Positions 21,637-33,800 of a stretch of 64,000 nucleotides of DNA are shown one piece after another. Under the pieces are notes generated by a model. That model worked only from the letters and a program-made list of their open reading frames with translations. It was not told where the DNA came from and searched no databases. The position numbers and the translations under genes are program-made. The stretch is taken from assembly GCA_036674765.1 (NCBI GenBank), contig JARVKI010000022.1, positions 186,001-250,000 of the forward strand, written 5' to 3'. This stretch comes from Seiridium cupressi (Eukaryota; Ascomycota; Sordariomycetes; Amphisphaeriales; Sporocadaceae). The number at the start of each line of letters is the position of its first letter. The stretch's first letter is position 1.

Positions 21637-24600
21637 CTAGATAACGTTATATCGTCCCATGGGGGCCCGACTTTCAGCGTCAGCGGCAGCCATGGTACCT
21701 TGCTTCAGCAGCCGAGTGAGCTCTGTCATAGCGTCAGACACCACGACCTCGGTATCTCCTTCCACCAAAATATACAGCTTGGCCTCGCCACCCGGGGGAA
21801 CCTCCTTCCCGGTGGGGTAGAACGTGCCCTTAGTTGTGATTGATACCCCCGTTGATTCGAGAATCTTGGCAACATTGGTGCGGTTCGTGACAGCCCAGCG
21901 AGCTTTCTGGGGAAAGTCATTAATCTCGAGTGTGGCATGGAATGCACCAGCGTCTGGTCCCTTGTTGTCGATAGGCTGCCCTGGCCGTAATTGGCCGGAT
22001 TTGCCGAGGCGCGCGTTGATGGCGTCTCTGGCCGATGAGACTTTATCCAGCGGATTGTTGGCCGTGCCTGGTGGTGGATCCTCGCGCTTGTGAATAGTGA
22101 ACTTGGGTTCGAAATCGGGTTTAGGCACCGCCGGCGGCGGCGCAGCATCTCGCGACGAAACGGCAGAAGCAGCAGCTTGGATCGCTGACAACGCCTTGTC
22201 CGCTTTCTTATCTTCATTGGCTTTGTCCTCCTCGTTTTCTTCTTCCTCGTCACCGTCCGTCCGGTGAGTCTTTCTTTCTCGAAGTCGGGCCGCTTCTCTT
22301 TCTTGATCAAGTCGATCCAGACCCTTCCCACCGAAACCAGACGAGTCGCGGGCCTTGCCTGCCCTAAGCTTCTCTTGAAATGCTTTTTGCATCGTCTTGA
22401 TGGAGTCGGGAATTGGCTGGCCACTTTGTTCCAGGGCTTTGGCGATACAGAAAGCGCTGTTCTCCTGCTCGCTTGTAACGAATGTCACGGCAGTCCCCTT
22501 GTTGCCGGCGCGTCCAGTACGGCCAGCACGATGAACGTAGTCCTCGAGATGGTTCGGTGCATCGTAGTTGACAACCAATTTGAGCTGTTTGACGTCGAGA
22601 CCTCGCGCGGCAACCGAAGTTGCGATCATGATCGGGACAACACCAGCCTTGAAATCAGAGATGGTAGAGTCACGATCGACCTGATCCTTTCCACCATGGA
22701 TGGACATGCAAGGATAGCCCTTCTGCAGGAGTTCTTTGAGTAGCTTGTCGGCCTTTTCTTGCCGCTCAACGAAGATCAAGCTCCGTGCATCCTCGTCCCT
22801 GTCGTAGAGCTCTCCCAACAATTCCAACAGCCTGATGAACTTGTTCTCCTCCTCTCTCACCTCCACAATCTGGGTAATTTCAGGAGCCACAACGCTCTTG
22901 CCTCCCACTGTAATCTCAACAGGGTCTCTCAAGATTTTCTTGGCCAAGGCATCCATAATACGGGGCATCGTAGCGGAGAACAAGATGTTTTGACGGTCCG
23001 GTCGCATGTTGTTCAGAATTTTCATGACTTGTGGCTCGAATCCCATGTCGAACATGCGGTCTGCTTCGTCGAGAACCACATAAGTCACCCTTTTCAGGTT
23101 TGTAACTCGTCCCTGATTCGCAGCGAGGAGGTCTATCATACGCCCCGGAGTGCATACCACGATTTCTGCGCCGCGCTTCAGTTCGGCAATGTGATCCTTG
23201 ATCGGAGCTCCACCATAGGCGCATACAGCTCTAAGACCCATTGACTTGAGGAAAGGCTTGCAGTCACGATGGATCTGCGTTGCTAGCTCTCGTGTTGGGG
23301 TCATGATAAGACCAATGGGGCCATCATTCTCTTTCAACGGTTCTTGATCTTTGATATGTCGGAACATTGGAAGCAAGAAGGCCAGGGTTTTTCCAGACCC
23401 TGTCTTCGCAATACCAATTATATCACGACCAGACATAATTGCCGGGAATGCCTGCATCTGAATAGGGGTGGGCTTGTCAAATCCCAGGCTGTCGATGATG
23501 TCCAGCGTCCTTCGTGACAGGGCGCATTGCGACCACTTCTGCACGGGTTTGGGCACATCCTTGCCAGCCACCTTGATACCATCCAGCTCTAGCCTCAAGT
23601 CCGTGAGTTCAGCTTCAGTCATCTCAGAAAGTTCGGCGGGTTCGACCCAAAAGTTCTTTCGAAGAGGTGCCAGGTCCAATTTGCTGTAGTCGATGGTGGG
23701 AATGTCCTTCTTCTTGCGTGCCTTGTTGACCTTTTCCAAGAATGCGTCTGGCGCATCCTCCTTTTTGGCGTAATCGTAATCATCGTCGCCGCTAAAGTAA
23801 GCTTCCGGCTCTTGGTCCACTGGCTCTACCTTGACTCCATTTGGCTTTTTTGGTTTTGGCGCAGGAGCAATGGGTTTGGACTCCAAGTCGTTCATGAAGG
23901 CGTCCAAGGGGTCTTCCTCGTCTTCATCAACCTCCATTCCTTCACTAGTTGTCTCGGGTATAGGGGCAGATGCTTCTTCCTTCTCTTCATCCACGTCCAT
24001 TGCATTACCTTGATGCGCACTTTCTTGGGCTATTCTCTCCTCGCGCCGCTCTTGTGCCGCGCGTGCTGCCGCGGCCTCCTCCTCCTCGTCGCCAGCAAAG
24101 TTGTCGGCATCTTCATCATCCTCATCCTGAACCTCGTAGGGGGTATCGTCAACTTCAGGGAGAGGCAGGGAGGGCAGTTTAGCGAGCTTTCGGTCAGATG
24201 TTTCCTCCTCGTCGAGTATCAGTTTTCGCTTCTGCGCAACCTTCTCGGCATCAGTGCTCTGCTTGTGGAAACCAAAACCACTAGTTTTGGCTTTTGGCAA
24301 GGCAGAGGCTTTCGGGAGTACGGAAGCAGGCGCCGCAAGCTTGGCAGTAGGGAGCTGGACGTCGATTGCGCCTAACTTGGGAGCAGCACCTGGCTCATGC
24401 ACTCGGACTGACTTCTTTGCAATCTGCTTGGGGTCGAACTTCCCAGCGTACGGAGTGGCAGGGGACGGCATAGAAGTATCAGCGCCCGGGGATGCTGCAG
24501 CGGCGGGAGAAGCTACTGTTGGGGTTGTGACAGAGCTACCGTTAGCCTTCTCGTCCATCTCAGCTAGGAGTTTCCTAGTTCCACCTGGAGTGGCATCCTT

Positions 24601-25179
24601 TGCCTTCTCCTTTTCCCTCTCCTCCTGCTGCTTTTTCTTCCATGCTGCTAGCTTGGCCAAGCGCTCTGCTTTCTTGTCTGCGTCTGATTGTGCTGTGCCG
24701 GGGGCGGGCGTCGGTTTTGGTTTGGCGTCTGCGACCTGTGACAGGCGTCTGTGAACATCTGCAAGAGCGTGAGATCAGGGAATACGTACCTCTGCAGTGG
24801 TCCTCGGCCTGGCATCAGCAGGGCCGGAGCGGTGAGAATCTGTGGTCCCTTCTCGTCGGCTCCGCGCACCGTCACGAGAATCTTCTCGCCTGCGTCTGTC
24901 GTCACGATCGCGACGGTCCTTGTCGCGATCCCTGTCGCGATCCCTCCCGCTGTCACCGTAGCGATCGCGCGACCTCCTTCGGTCTCGTCCATCTCTGTAG
25001 TAGTCGTTGTTCCGATCTATGGAGCGTTCGCGTCGACGGTAGTCATCGCGGTGCCGTGGCGGAGTCCGCGACCGGCGGCGGCGATCTCGGTCTCGGTCCC
25101 GTCTTCTGTCATCATCTCGACGGTATTTTCTTAAGCTTCCTGCAGGGCTTGGTGAGCGTGTGTCCCTGAGCCGAGCCAT
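21637..25179 (-). CDS. prp5: DEAD-box pre-mRNA splicing helicase Prp5
   Basis: ATP-dependent RNA helicase that remodels U2 snRNP and proofreads branch-site pairing during prespliceosome assembly. Two exons, 25179-24790 and 24735-21637 (54-nt intron, donor GTACGT, acceptor TCACAG), 1162 residues. The first exon encodes an arginine/aspartate-rich RS-like tract (about residues 15-125). Then come lysine/glutamate coil [13 protein letters not shown] and acidic regions. The helicase core starts about residue 535: Q motif [13 protein letters not shown], Walker [23 protein letters not shown] box [18 protein letters not shown] and HRAGRTGR. The C-terminal domain ([39 protein letters not shown]) is the KH-like Prp5/DDX46 region. 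Length and order match Prp5. Confidence 0.95.
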
Positions 25180-26186
25180 GATATGCGTAGTAGCGGCTTG
25201 GGCAACACTACGGTGGCACGCTCGTACAAGATATGATTACCCCAGCAAAACCCGATTGGGATATGCGCGATGGATATTCGGAGAAAGATGCTTCGACTCC
25301 ACTAGGGCGCAGTGTAGATAAGCTTTGGCAAGCTGGAGTTGCCAACTCCTCCTCCGCACGTGAAGGCCGTCCTTGCTGGAGTGTGAGCCAGTGAGTGGGG
25401 ATAGCCGGGAGATGTGTGCAAATTACCTCCTCGCAGAAACCAGAGCTGGTCAGATGCGCATCAACGAGGACCAAGCGCAGCCAGGTATAGCCACCGGGAC
25501 TTGTGCCGTGGGAAAATGTGCTGCGGTGTTGCTGATGGAGTTGTGTCGTTCAGGCGAAAGATTGCCAAGGTTGACGTTGGTACACGGAGGCAGACAGGCA
25601 GTTTGCAAAGGTCTTTCTTTAGATCCGAATCAGTGGCCTGTGCACGACTGCCTTGCATATGATACTGATTTGCTAGCCGCCAGCCGCTAAGTATGGACAT
25701 GACTTCTGCTGGTTACCGACTAGCCAGCGATGCGTTCCGCAAGTGCAAGGCCAGCACTTGACCCGGCGCTATTAGGTAGTCATCTTGAATCTGATTCGTT
25801 GATTTCTCACTTGTTAACAAACATTTGGTGGCATAATAGCACACTACCTATTCCATGTTCACAACAATGGAATGTACGTACTTGCTCACATGCTGTATTG
25901 AAGATCGTGGCTGATATCTGCATTACTGGCACTAGCGACTTTGTAGGTTAGCGCCGCCGGGGAAATGAGCTTTATGCTGTGGCACCAGCTCCTTCAACAC
26001 TGAGCACACGCGACAGAGCTAGACAGGAGGCTGGCAGGCAAGATCAATCCATCAATCCTTGGAAAGCTCCACCATCAAGCTTGAGCCAGGACAAAGCACT
26101 CGGGTTGTCTCTGTCGCACAGGCGGCCTGCATTCCCAGCCGTCCTCGAGAACATCAATTGAACGAACATTCCTCCCCTCGAGCACT
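25180..26186. promoter_or_regulatory. Divergent intergenic region prp5 / mitochondrial HMG-box gene
   Basis: 1 kb holding two promoters. I see no TATA box, repeat or RNA gene. Confidence 0.5.
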
Positions 26187-27255
26187 ATGCTGTCGATTGT
26201 CGGACGCGCCGCCGTCCGCGGTCTCGCATCCAAGCCTATTGTTACGTCATCTGTGGTCTCGCGACTGGCTTCGCGCGCCGCAGCTGACGAGAACAGTCTT
26301 GGATGGCTTGTCTCGAGCTTCGTCAGGTCCTGCGCCCTCAGGTCATTTGCAACGCAGGCAGAGGTGACCAAGACCACCAAAACAACGACCAGGAAGAGGG
26401 CCACTACCACGGCAGGCGCAAAGCCCAAGAAGGCTGTAGCGAAACCAGCGAAGAAACCAAAGAAGGTCGTCAAGAAGAAGAAAAAGGTCGTGAAGAAGGC
26501 GACGCGTGCTGTGGGCCAGAAGAAGAAGAAGAAGAAGCCAAAGAGGAAGCCTACGCCAGAGGAGCGGGACAAACTCCAGCTCAAGGAGTTGAAGAAGACT
26601 TCTCTTTATCTTGAAGAGCCGAAGAATGCAGCGCCCGCCAAAGCCTATCTCGTCTTCATGCAGCAACACATCAAAGGCCAAAAGTTCGGCACTCGAGCTG
26701 GCACGTTTGATCGCTACAAAGAGCTGGGCGCTGAATGGAAGAACCTCCCGTCGTCTGAAGCTGCGGTAAGTCTGGACTGGTACATAATTGCACGGATGGT
26801 GTGTCTAATATCTTATCTAGCAATTCAAACGGGCTGCCGAAGAGAACAAGCTAAACAATGCAGCTCTTCACAAGGCCTGGATCGAGAGGCACACTCCTGC
26901 GCAAATCCGAGACGCCAACCTTGCACGCCACTTGTTGAAGAGGAAGTTCAACTATCCCAAGTTAAAAAGACTCATCAAGGATGATCGTCAGCCGTCAGGT
27001 CCGCTGCAGGCATATACGTACTATACAAAAGCGAGATGGGCTTCCGGAGACTTTGCCAACATGGGTGTCGTCGAAGCTGCCAAGTTGGTAGGAGCTGAAT
27101 GGAAGGGATTGTCCGATTCTGAAAAAGAGGTAACCCCCCATGTCATTCATGTGGACTGAACGAGCAGGTGGCTAACCTACTCGCAGCCGTATCTAGAGCT
27201 TGCCAAAGCTGATCAACAACGCCATCACAAGGAATACCAAGCAGTCATCTCGTAA
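26187..27255 (+). CDS. Mitochondrial HMG-box protein (probable nucleoid protein)
   Basis: Probable mtDNA packaging protein. Exons 26187-26765, 26821-27129 and 27187-27255 give 318 residues. Introns of 55 and 57 nt have donors GTAAGT and GTAACC and TAG/CAG acceptors. The N-terminus MLSIVGRAAVRGLASKP to CALRSFATQ is arginine/serine-rich and almost free of acidic residues, a convincing presequence. Residues about 60-130 form a very basic tract (KKPKKVVKKKKKVVKK, KKKKKKPKRKPTPEE). HMG box 1 is AAPAKAYLVFMQQHIKGQK to GAEWKNLPSSEAAQFKRAA, box 2 is SGPLQAYTYYTKARWASGD to GAEWKGLSDSEKEPYLELA. The two-box layout resembles mitochondrial Abf2/TFAM-type proteins and fungal mtHMG proteins. The role is inferred from this, not from orthology. 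Confidence 0.85.
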
Positions 27256-27870
27256 CTGTGGAGCGGCAATGTATTCTTTTCAAATCCATCAGGTAGGTTT
27301 GGCGGTGTTTCTGGACAGTTGGATCCGGCAACATAGGGCTGGAGTCATGTAATCTGCAGCGTTTTCCTCGCTTGAAGATGTATACTGTAACAATGGGTGG
27401 CCATGGATTCCCGGCCGCCACTGGATAAAATTACCAAGATTTCCTTGTACTATAGTCAATAGGTTTCTTCTTGAATGTTGTCTCCCGCAAAACGCTTCAG
27501 TGGACGCCGCAGTATTGCAACAATGACCATAATTGCTTTCTATGGGCTCAGTCCGTTGCGCCATAATCCCGCGAGTTACAACGTAGATATCTTATCTGTT
27601 GCAACCACAATCACTCATCTACCTGTTTCATCTACAAAATTGCCGCACGTCGCCTCAAATAAAAGAAAAGCCCGGCGATGCCGACATTTGGCAGCAGGTA
27701 TTTATTGGTATTAATGTATCGACAATTGATGAACGCAATGCCATTTTCACCGATAGAAAACCATACGCTATGCTCCCAATTCTCCATCTCATATGAAGAG
27801 CGAAATTCAGTACTCCAGCCCAAAGTGACCCATGGGTGGGTAATTGTGCTCCTGCGCCGATCGTTGTAAA
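27256..27870. other. Convergent intergenic region HMG-box gene / uncharacterised gene
   Basis: 615 bp of presumed 3' UTRs. Nothing recognised. Confidence 0.55.
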
Positions 27871-29307
27871 TCACATCCTTATCCAAACGCCATCTTTTTT
27901 TCCCATATTGACTACACGTTCCCCCTCGCCGTCAATCCAAACTGCGTCGCTATGACAAATCCTCCTCCGACTGGCCAGATATAGCAGTAGATAGATGTGC
28001 CCTACTATAAATCCCCAACAGTAAAACCGTAACCAGGTAAAGTGTTGGTCTCGTCTGCATGAAACGCCCCAGCCCGCCAAACCCGTGCCAATATGATTTG
28101 CCAAAAACATCCAGGTCTCGGTTTTCAAGTCCTGCGGCCAACCGGTGCAATCGACCGACCAAAAGCCACGCTCAAAAGGCCGCAGCTCTCTCGTTGTCGA
28201 CTTGGGCATGTATCGTTTTGAAGACCGCAGGGCTCCTGCCAGCTCTTCGAGCGCGGGTGTAATTAGATCTTCGGCCGCAATCGAGCCGCACCCAACAAAG
28301 GGGTCCGGAGGGTGAAGTTCTAGGCTATGATGTCCGTAGCCATGTACTGGGAAAAAAGTGATGGTCCTTATAGAGCCATCTTTTCTATTTTTAGCGCTTA
28401 TGTCGCTCCATGTCCTGAGCAGGGCTGCTGGGCTTGCGTCCGACTTGTCTTGTCGGTGGCGTTTGCTCGGTGGTGGTTCCGAATCTGCTCTTACGACTGG
28501 CGGCGTTTCGGGTGCAATGATTAAAATAGTGTCTTCAACCACATCTTCCTCCATCCCTGTGGTTTGTGTGTCCTGAGCATGGTCTCGTTGTGATTGACTC
28601 GACTGTGGCTGCTCGGACAAAGTCTCTCCGCGCTCAGGAGAAGAGAATGCTTGGGGGAGCCTGTCCCCTGGTGTGCATGGTATTGTTAGGTGTCCTTGGG
28701 CCTCGCTATCTTGACCGGAGGATTCCTGAGTGGGGGCCAGTGCTGGATCATGAGAACCTTTCTGTTTGGGCGCTCTTCTCCGCTGGGACAACTCCCGAGA
28801 GGTTTGCGAGGGAGTATGGAAGTTCTGCAAATAATGTTCGAGCACTCTGGTAGGTGTGGTCAACAAGGTGGTTGTAGCGTCATTTTCTGGAATGGAGTCT
28901 TGCACAAGACCTGGTGGAGTTCTCCATGATGATTGCGATGCTGTATTCTGGCTGACGACTTTCTGGACGTCCGGAGTTTGCAAGTGCTTTCTGGCCAAGT
29001 GAAGTGGCGAATTTGCATTGTCAATGGCACTCTGGAAAGAGGCTTGGAAGGAGGTCTGAAGCGACTGTAACGAGGAATGGCAGTCGTTAGGGATGAGTGC
29101 CTCATTAGATGTTCTGCGTTGACTTGGACCGGGATCCTCCCGTGCCGTGCTTCTCCGTGTCAACGATACCGGCTCTAATGGCGCCGGGGGCTCTTGAGGC
29201 TGGAATTTTATATAAGCTGCAGCCAGAGACCTGTATTTGGTGTCATCGGAGGCCTTGCTGGGTGCGGCGATGTGTACTAGGATCTCCACATCCCGGGGGT
29301 TGGCCAT
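27871..29307 (-). CDS. Uncharacterised protein, 478 residues
   Basis: One uninterrupted exon with coding-like composition; I do not recognise the family. Residues 1-60 begin MANPRDVEILVHIAAPSKA and contain YRSLAAAYIKFQPQEP, a possibly folded N-terminal motif. About 60-290 are low complexity, rich in S, Q, P and T. A basic patch PPPSKRHRQDK (about 280) could be a nuclear signal. The C-terminal 130 residues look folded and tryptophan-rich: ELRPFERGFWSVDCTGWPQD, FLANHIGTGLAGWGVSCRRD, FTWLRFYCWGFIVGHIYLLL and WIDGEGERVV. The hydrophobic stretch in that segment contains many polar/aromatic residues and may be a core helix, not a membrane span. Function unknown. Confidence 0.75.
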   Translation of the reverse strand: MANPRDVEILVHIAAPSKASDDTKYRSLAAAYIKFQPQEPPAPLEPVSLTRRSTAREDPGPSQRRTSNEALIPNDCHSSLQSLQTSFQASFQSAIDNANSPLHLARKHLQTPDVQKVVSQNTASQSSWRTPPGLVQDSIPENDATTTLLTTPTRVLEHYLQNFHTPSQTSRELSQRRRAPKQKGSHDPALAPTQESSGQDSEAQGHLTIPCTPGDRLPQAFSSPERGETLSEQPQSSQSQRDHAQDTQTTGMEEDVVEDTILIIAPETPPVVRADSEPPPSKRHRQDKSDASPAALLRTWSDISAKNRKDGSIRTITFFPVHGYGHHSLELHPPDPFVGCGSIAAEDLITPALEELAGALRSSKRYMPKSTTRELRPFERGFWSVDCTGWPQDLKTETWMFLANHIGTGLAGWGVSCRRDQHFTWLRFYCWGFIVGHIYLLLYLASRRRICHSDAVWIDGEGERVVNMGKKDGVWIRM

Positions 29308-30898
29308 TTATACTGATCCCTGCCCATTTGTCCCAGGGCCCTTAAATGCGGTTTGCGAGGGGTAAACAAATATCGCGTGCGTCAATTTTTGTGGAAGCAC
29401 AACAGGATAATAGAAGGGGATCTGAGCTGAGGAGACCAGGACAATACAAGTTAGACCAGCGGATCGGCAAAGTCCTTTTCGGCCTTTCGGTGCAAGTGGC
29501 CAGCGCAAGGGTCCTGTAGATTCGAGCAGGCACGGTGTTCGGTTGCCGGATTGGACGACTGCGCATCCGGCAGAGGACAAGGTCTAGCGGCACAAGGTGA
29601 CGGGGACCCGCGGACGGCCCCACCATGGGAGAAACTGGGCCCCGGAGCCACCTGAGTACCTTAGGTATGTAGGTGCCTAGAGATTTGAGTTACACTCACT
29701 TTTTCACAAAATCTTACCAACACCGAAACATGCGTCTGGTAATCCTCGGCCCATTCAATGAAAGGTTTTGTGTGTTGAATCCCCAGTCCAACAGGATTCC
29801 ATTGCACAATCCTACAAGAAGAATGATGGTGGCATCAACCAACACCTTCAGATGCAAGTTTGCAGGACAGCAACACATGCATCTGCTCACCGATTCCTAC
29901 GACTGCGCCAACATCGCTAATCTACATTCGCGAATACATTAGGATCCATGTCTTCTGGCGTATTAACAACTACGAAGGATCCCTGGCACTACCTTGCTGA
30001 CTTTCCCGGCATGAAGTCGCTATTGAAGCCCCCATCACCTCAACCATGTCTGCCGGGAGGCTTGAATATGGTAACCCAGAGCACAAACACGCCATATCGT
30101 CCATGGCGTGTCGCATTTCTCGTCAAGCGATAGAGCTCATACTGATGAACCCTTGAAATGGGAGACCAAGGTCCAATGAGTTCATGTTGGGCACTTAAGC
30201 GCCGACAAGGCATGGGTCGCGGTAATTGGCCCAAAAATCTGCACTACCCTGGCCAACCTCCCAATCGATCCCCTCGGCCGTCCTCCTCTCGCGCGCGCCT
30301 GTTCGTTTATTGGTTGCCCACACCGTCTCTTCTAAAATTAACCCACGATGAGCTGGCACTCCCATGCCTTTGATTGGGCAGGCCGAGCAATAGCACATTC
30401 GACGCAACCTCCCGACTGACGTCGCCTGCCGCCGTGGCCACTCTTCTTCCGGGATGAGTTCCATGCTTCGTGCCCAAATGGGGCGCGCAGACTCTTGCGT
30501 TTGGCCGAATCTGCAGTTGGGATGCACGGCCATGCAAGTCCATGTGCCTGTCCGCCCGTCAAGGCGACGAGTGAGTTCGTGAATCGTGGAAGCGCTCGCA
30601 AACCCGCCATGACAGGCTCCCCGCGTCGGTTAGCCGCTCGACTTCTCGAGACCGTGATTCATAAAACTATTACCATGCCCGATACCCGGTAGGCTTCATT
30701 TTTGCTATTCTCTTCTCTTCAACCCACCAAGAGGTTGCCTCTTTCAGCATCTCGCTTCGTTGATCGAAGCATTCCTGTCGTTTAGACTCATTTCCTACGC
30801 TTACCTTCGTCGACGCTGGACGTCTATTGCGTTACATCGCGGCAATATTCGGAAAGTATTTCTGGTGTCTTACTCGCATATTTCAATCATATCCAAAA
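29308..30898. promoter_or_regulatory. Divergent intergenic region, 1.6 kb
   Basis: It lies between the uncharacterised gene and the methyltransferase gene. It has a near-palindrome TACCTTAGGTA at about 29657 followed by AGGTGCCTAG. Short open frames here overlap each other on both strands and resemble nothing known. A CT-rich leader (CTTCTCTTCAACC) precedes the methyltransferase start. Confidence 0.5.
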
Positions 30899-33800
30899 AT
30901 GCCTGACTTAGTTCTTCTACCGTCGACCACATACCAACCTCCCTCCCCATCGCTGGCTCGACGGCCAGGGAGGTCACTTAATACTATAATGGAGGAGGAA
31001 TCCGAGAACCTGCAGAAATCGACTGCGCCCGATCACTGCAGGATTCAGGCCCAGGCTTCAAATGAAAAAATAGTATCATGGCTATCACCTCGTAGTGATC
31101 ACTTCCCTACACCAAGGGGTTTCCACTTCTTGTCAGCACCGATACTACCTTCGTCGCCTTCGACCGTCTCGGCAGATGAGAGCAACTCCCCTTCCACATC
31201 CTCTAATCCCTGGAACCGGTCGAGCACTTGCACAGATGTCACCGAGTTCGACGATTTATACGACACCTCAGACGACGAGGAAAAGAAAATGCTATCAAGA
31301 AAGTCGTCGCTGAGGCGCCAGCACAGCACTCGCGGAACGCCATCAAGGAGGTCCTCTATTCAATCATCAACATCCCATCGCGCTCTTCCCAAGTTGACGA
31401 TTCCAGCATCCCATGGGCAAAATGCTGACAATTGGTCTGGGAAACCCGATTTCAAGAAACTCATGTCACCCGTACCGCCGACGCCTCCTGCAAAGGTAGA
31501 GATGTCGCCGGCCGTGATCTCGTTCTTGGAGAAACAGCGGTCCTTGGATGTTCCCACGATCTCCGCGCCCCCATCACTAGATGGTAGCATGAGTTCTGAG
31601 CAAATGGCTGCCATGTCCGCCCCGCCCACACCCATAATAGGTGCACAGGAGGGTACGCCAGAGGTAGACTGGTCTGGAGTTCGCTTACAACCAGGAGCAA
31701 TGGCTACTCTGCGTGCGCTTTCTGGAGGCTCTGATGTGTCAGAGGAGGACTATCGCCAGGAACAAATCATCGAAATCTCGACGGAACCATTGCCCGAGAT
31801 GTCCCAGCAGACACCCGGTCTATTTAGTTCCATGCCCAGGCCAGCTTTGAGGCTGTTCACCCCACAGCAGCAATCTCTGGCCGGTCTAACTAGGCTCGAG
31901 ATACCCTCTCCCGGCGGTTTCTTCTCCGGCCTCTCACCACGTACCAGGCACACCTGGCATATGCCTACCATGACCCCGGATGACATTGCGCCACCGACAT
32001 CCACAACAGCTGAGCAATTCTATAGGTGTCCGTGGAATGACCAACCGGTTCCTCCTCTCCCAGCATTACCTCAACATCTACCGCCGCCGCCACCCCGACC
32101 TCAGCAGTTTTTGAATGCGCAGTCACCCGGTGCACCGTCCGGGTTGCCTGCTCAGGTCCGCGAGCATGTCGTAGAGACTCGTGGCACCATGTCTGATGGG
32201 ATGCCAACCGCACGGCCTGTGATCCTAGAACAAATCGTCGAAGTTCAGGACAACCGGTCAGACGGTCTTCCTACAGCACGCCGTGTTCCCGAACTATCAG
32301 ATCCATCAACGTCATCTGTTTCTCGGGGCGAGCCACAATCGCCTAAAGAGGACATTGTCGCAACAGAAATCGTGACTGTTTACGATGCTGAATATGCCAA
32401 GAAACAGCAACAGGAGGCCCTTTCAAACCTGGACCGAACTGAGCTTTGGCTCATGGCCCAGAAGGCGTACATGAAAGGTGTGAACTTTGAGACGGAGACA
32501 GACTTGGGATCCGAACCCGAGCCTGAGACTGTTCAGATTCCCCTCGAAGATTCGCCACAGGTCAAGACTTCCGAACTTGTCGCTTCTCCTGACAGTGCTG
32601 TTGTGCCCAAGAAAACCGTCCGGTTTTCGGAAATTGTGATCAAGACCGATATTCCCCGGTCATTGCCCTCCAAGCTTTCCCGGCAGGAGTCTGCGTACTA
32701 CCGAGCCTTTCAAGACTACATCATCCGCAGCCGTGTACAAGATGCTTTTGTTCACCGCCTCCCACGCTTTGAGGCTCTCCAGGCGCAACGTGTGTCGCTG
32801 CGCGAGGCTCACCGCAACCAGCTTCTTGGCAAGTACCAACTTTCGGTTGTCCCTCAGTCTGCCAAGAAGCGAATGAGTGCCAACGTTGCTCGTGGTGATG
32901 ATGTGCTTGTCGATGACCCCGAAAAGCTGAAGCGCGAGAAGGAGGCCGAGGCGCTCGGCCAGATGGCGATGGCCAACTGGCACGTCGGTGCCGTCAAGGC
33001 CCTCAACGGCGGTCGCCTCTTCTCCGCGCCCCTAGCAAGGAGACTTGCCCGCCTGTCGCGCATGGCAGGACCCAGCAAGCGTGCGAGAATCTTGGATCTG
33101 GGTGGCCAGGCAACTTGTGATTGGGCATGGCATTGCGCGATCATGTACCCCAACACCAAGGTATACACAACCACCACCAGGGCCATTCGACAGCTCTCCA
33201 ACTCCAACATTCGTGGCCCTTCCAACCACCGCCAAGTAGCAGTGGACCGCCTGGCCAAGTTGCCCTTCCCAGATGATCACTTTGATCTTGTTTCGGCCCG
33301 TGAGCTTCACTCAATTCTCAAGTTCGTTGGCGAGAACGGCGAAGATGAGTGGGAGAGCTGCCTTACGGAGTGCATGCGTGTTCTGAAGCCGGGCGGTTAT
33401 CTCGAGTTCTCCCTGCTTGACTCGGATATCATGAATGCCGGCCCCCTTGGCCTGGCCAAGTCTGTTGAGTTCGGTTTCGCCCTAAAGACCCTCGGCTATG
33501 ACCCCAATCCCACCAAGATGTTCCTTGGTCGCCTGAACCGTGCTGGCTTTGAAGACACACGTCGCGCCTGGATGTGCCTTCCCATGGGGGAGAAGCCCGC
33601 CAACAAGAACATTATCCGCGACAGCCGCGGCTGCGAGGTCAAGCTCGAGCTCGAGGCTATAGTGCAAGGCAGCACTGAAGGTGCCGCTTCTATTGCGGGT
33701 CTGGCAGGCAGCTGGGCTTGGGAGAAGTGGCTCTTGCGCTGCGAAACCGAGAAGGTCGCAAGTGAGGGGAGACTGCTGGATACTGCTGTGATCCGCGAGG

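Noticed and set aside
30827..30898. 24-residue extension of the methyltransferase gene
   Set aside because: It starts at TTG, not ATG; the ATG at 30899 has a good context.
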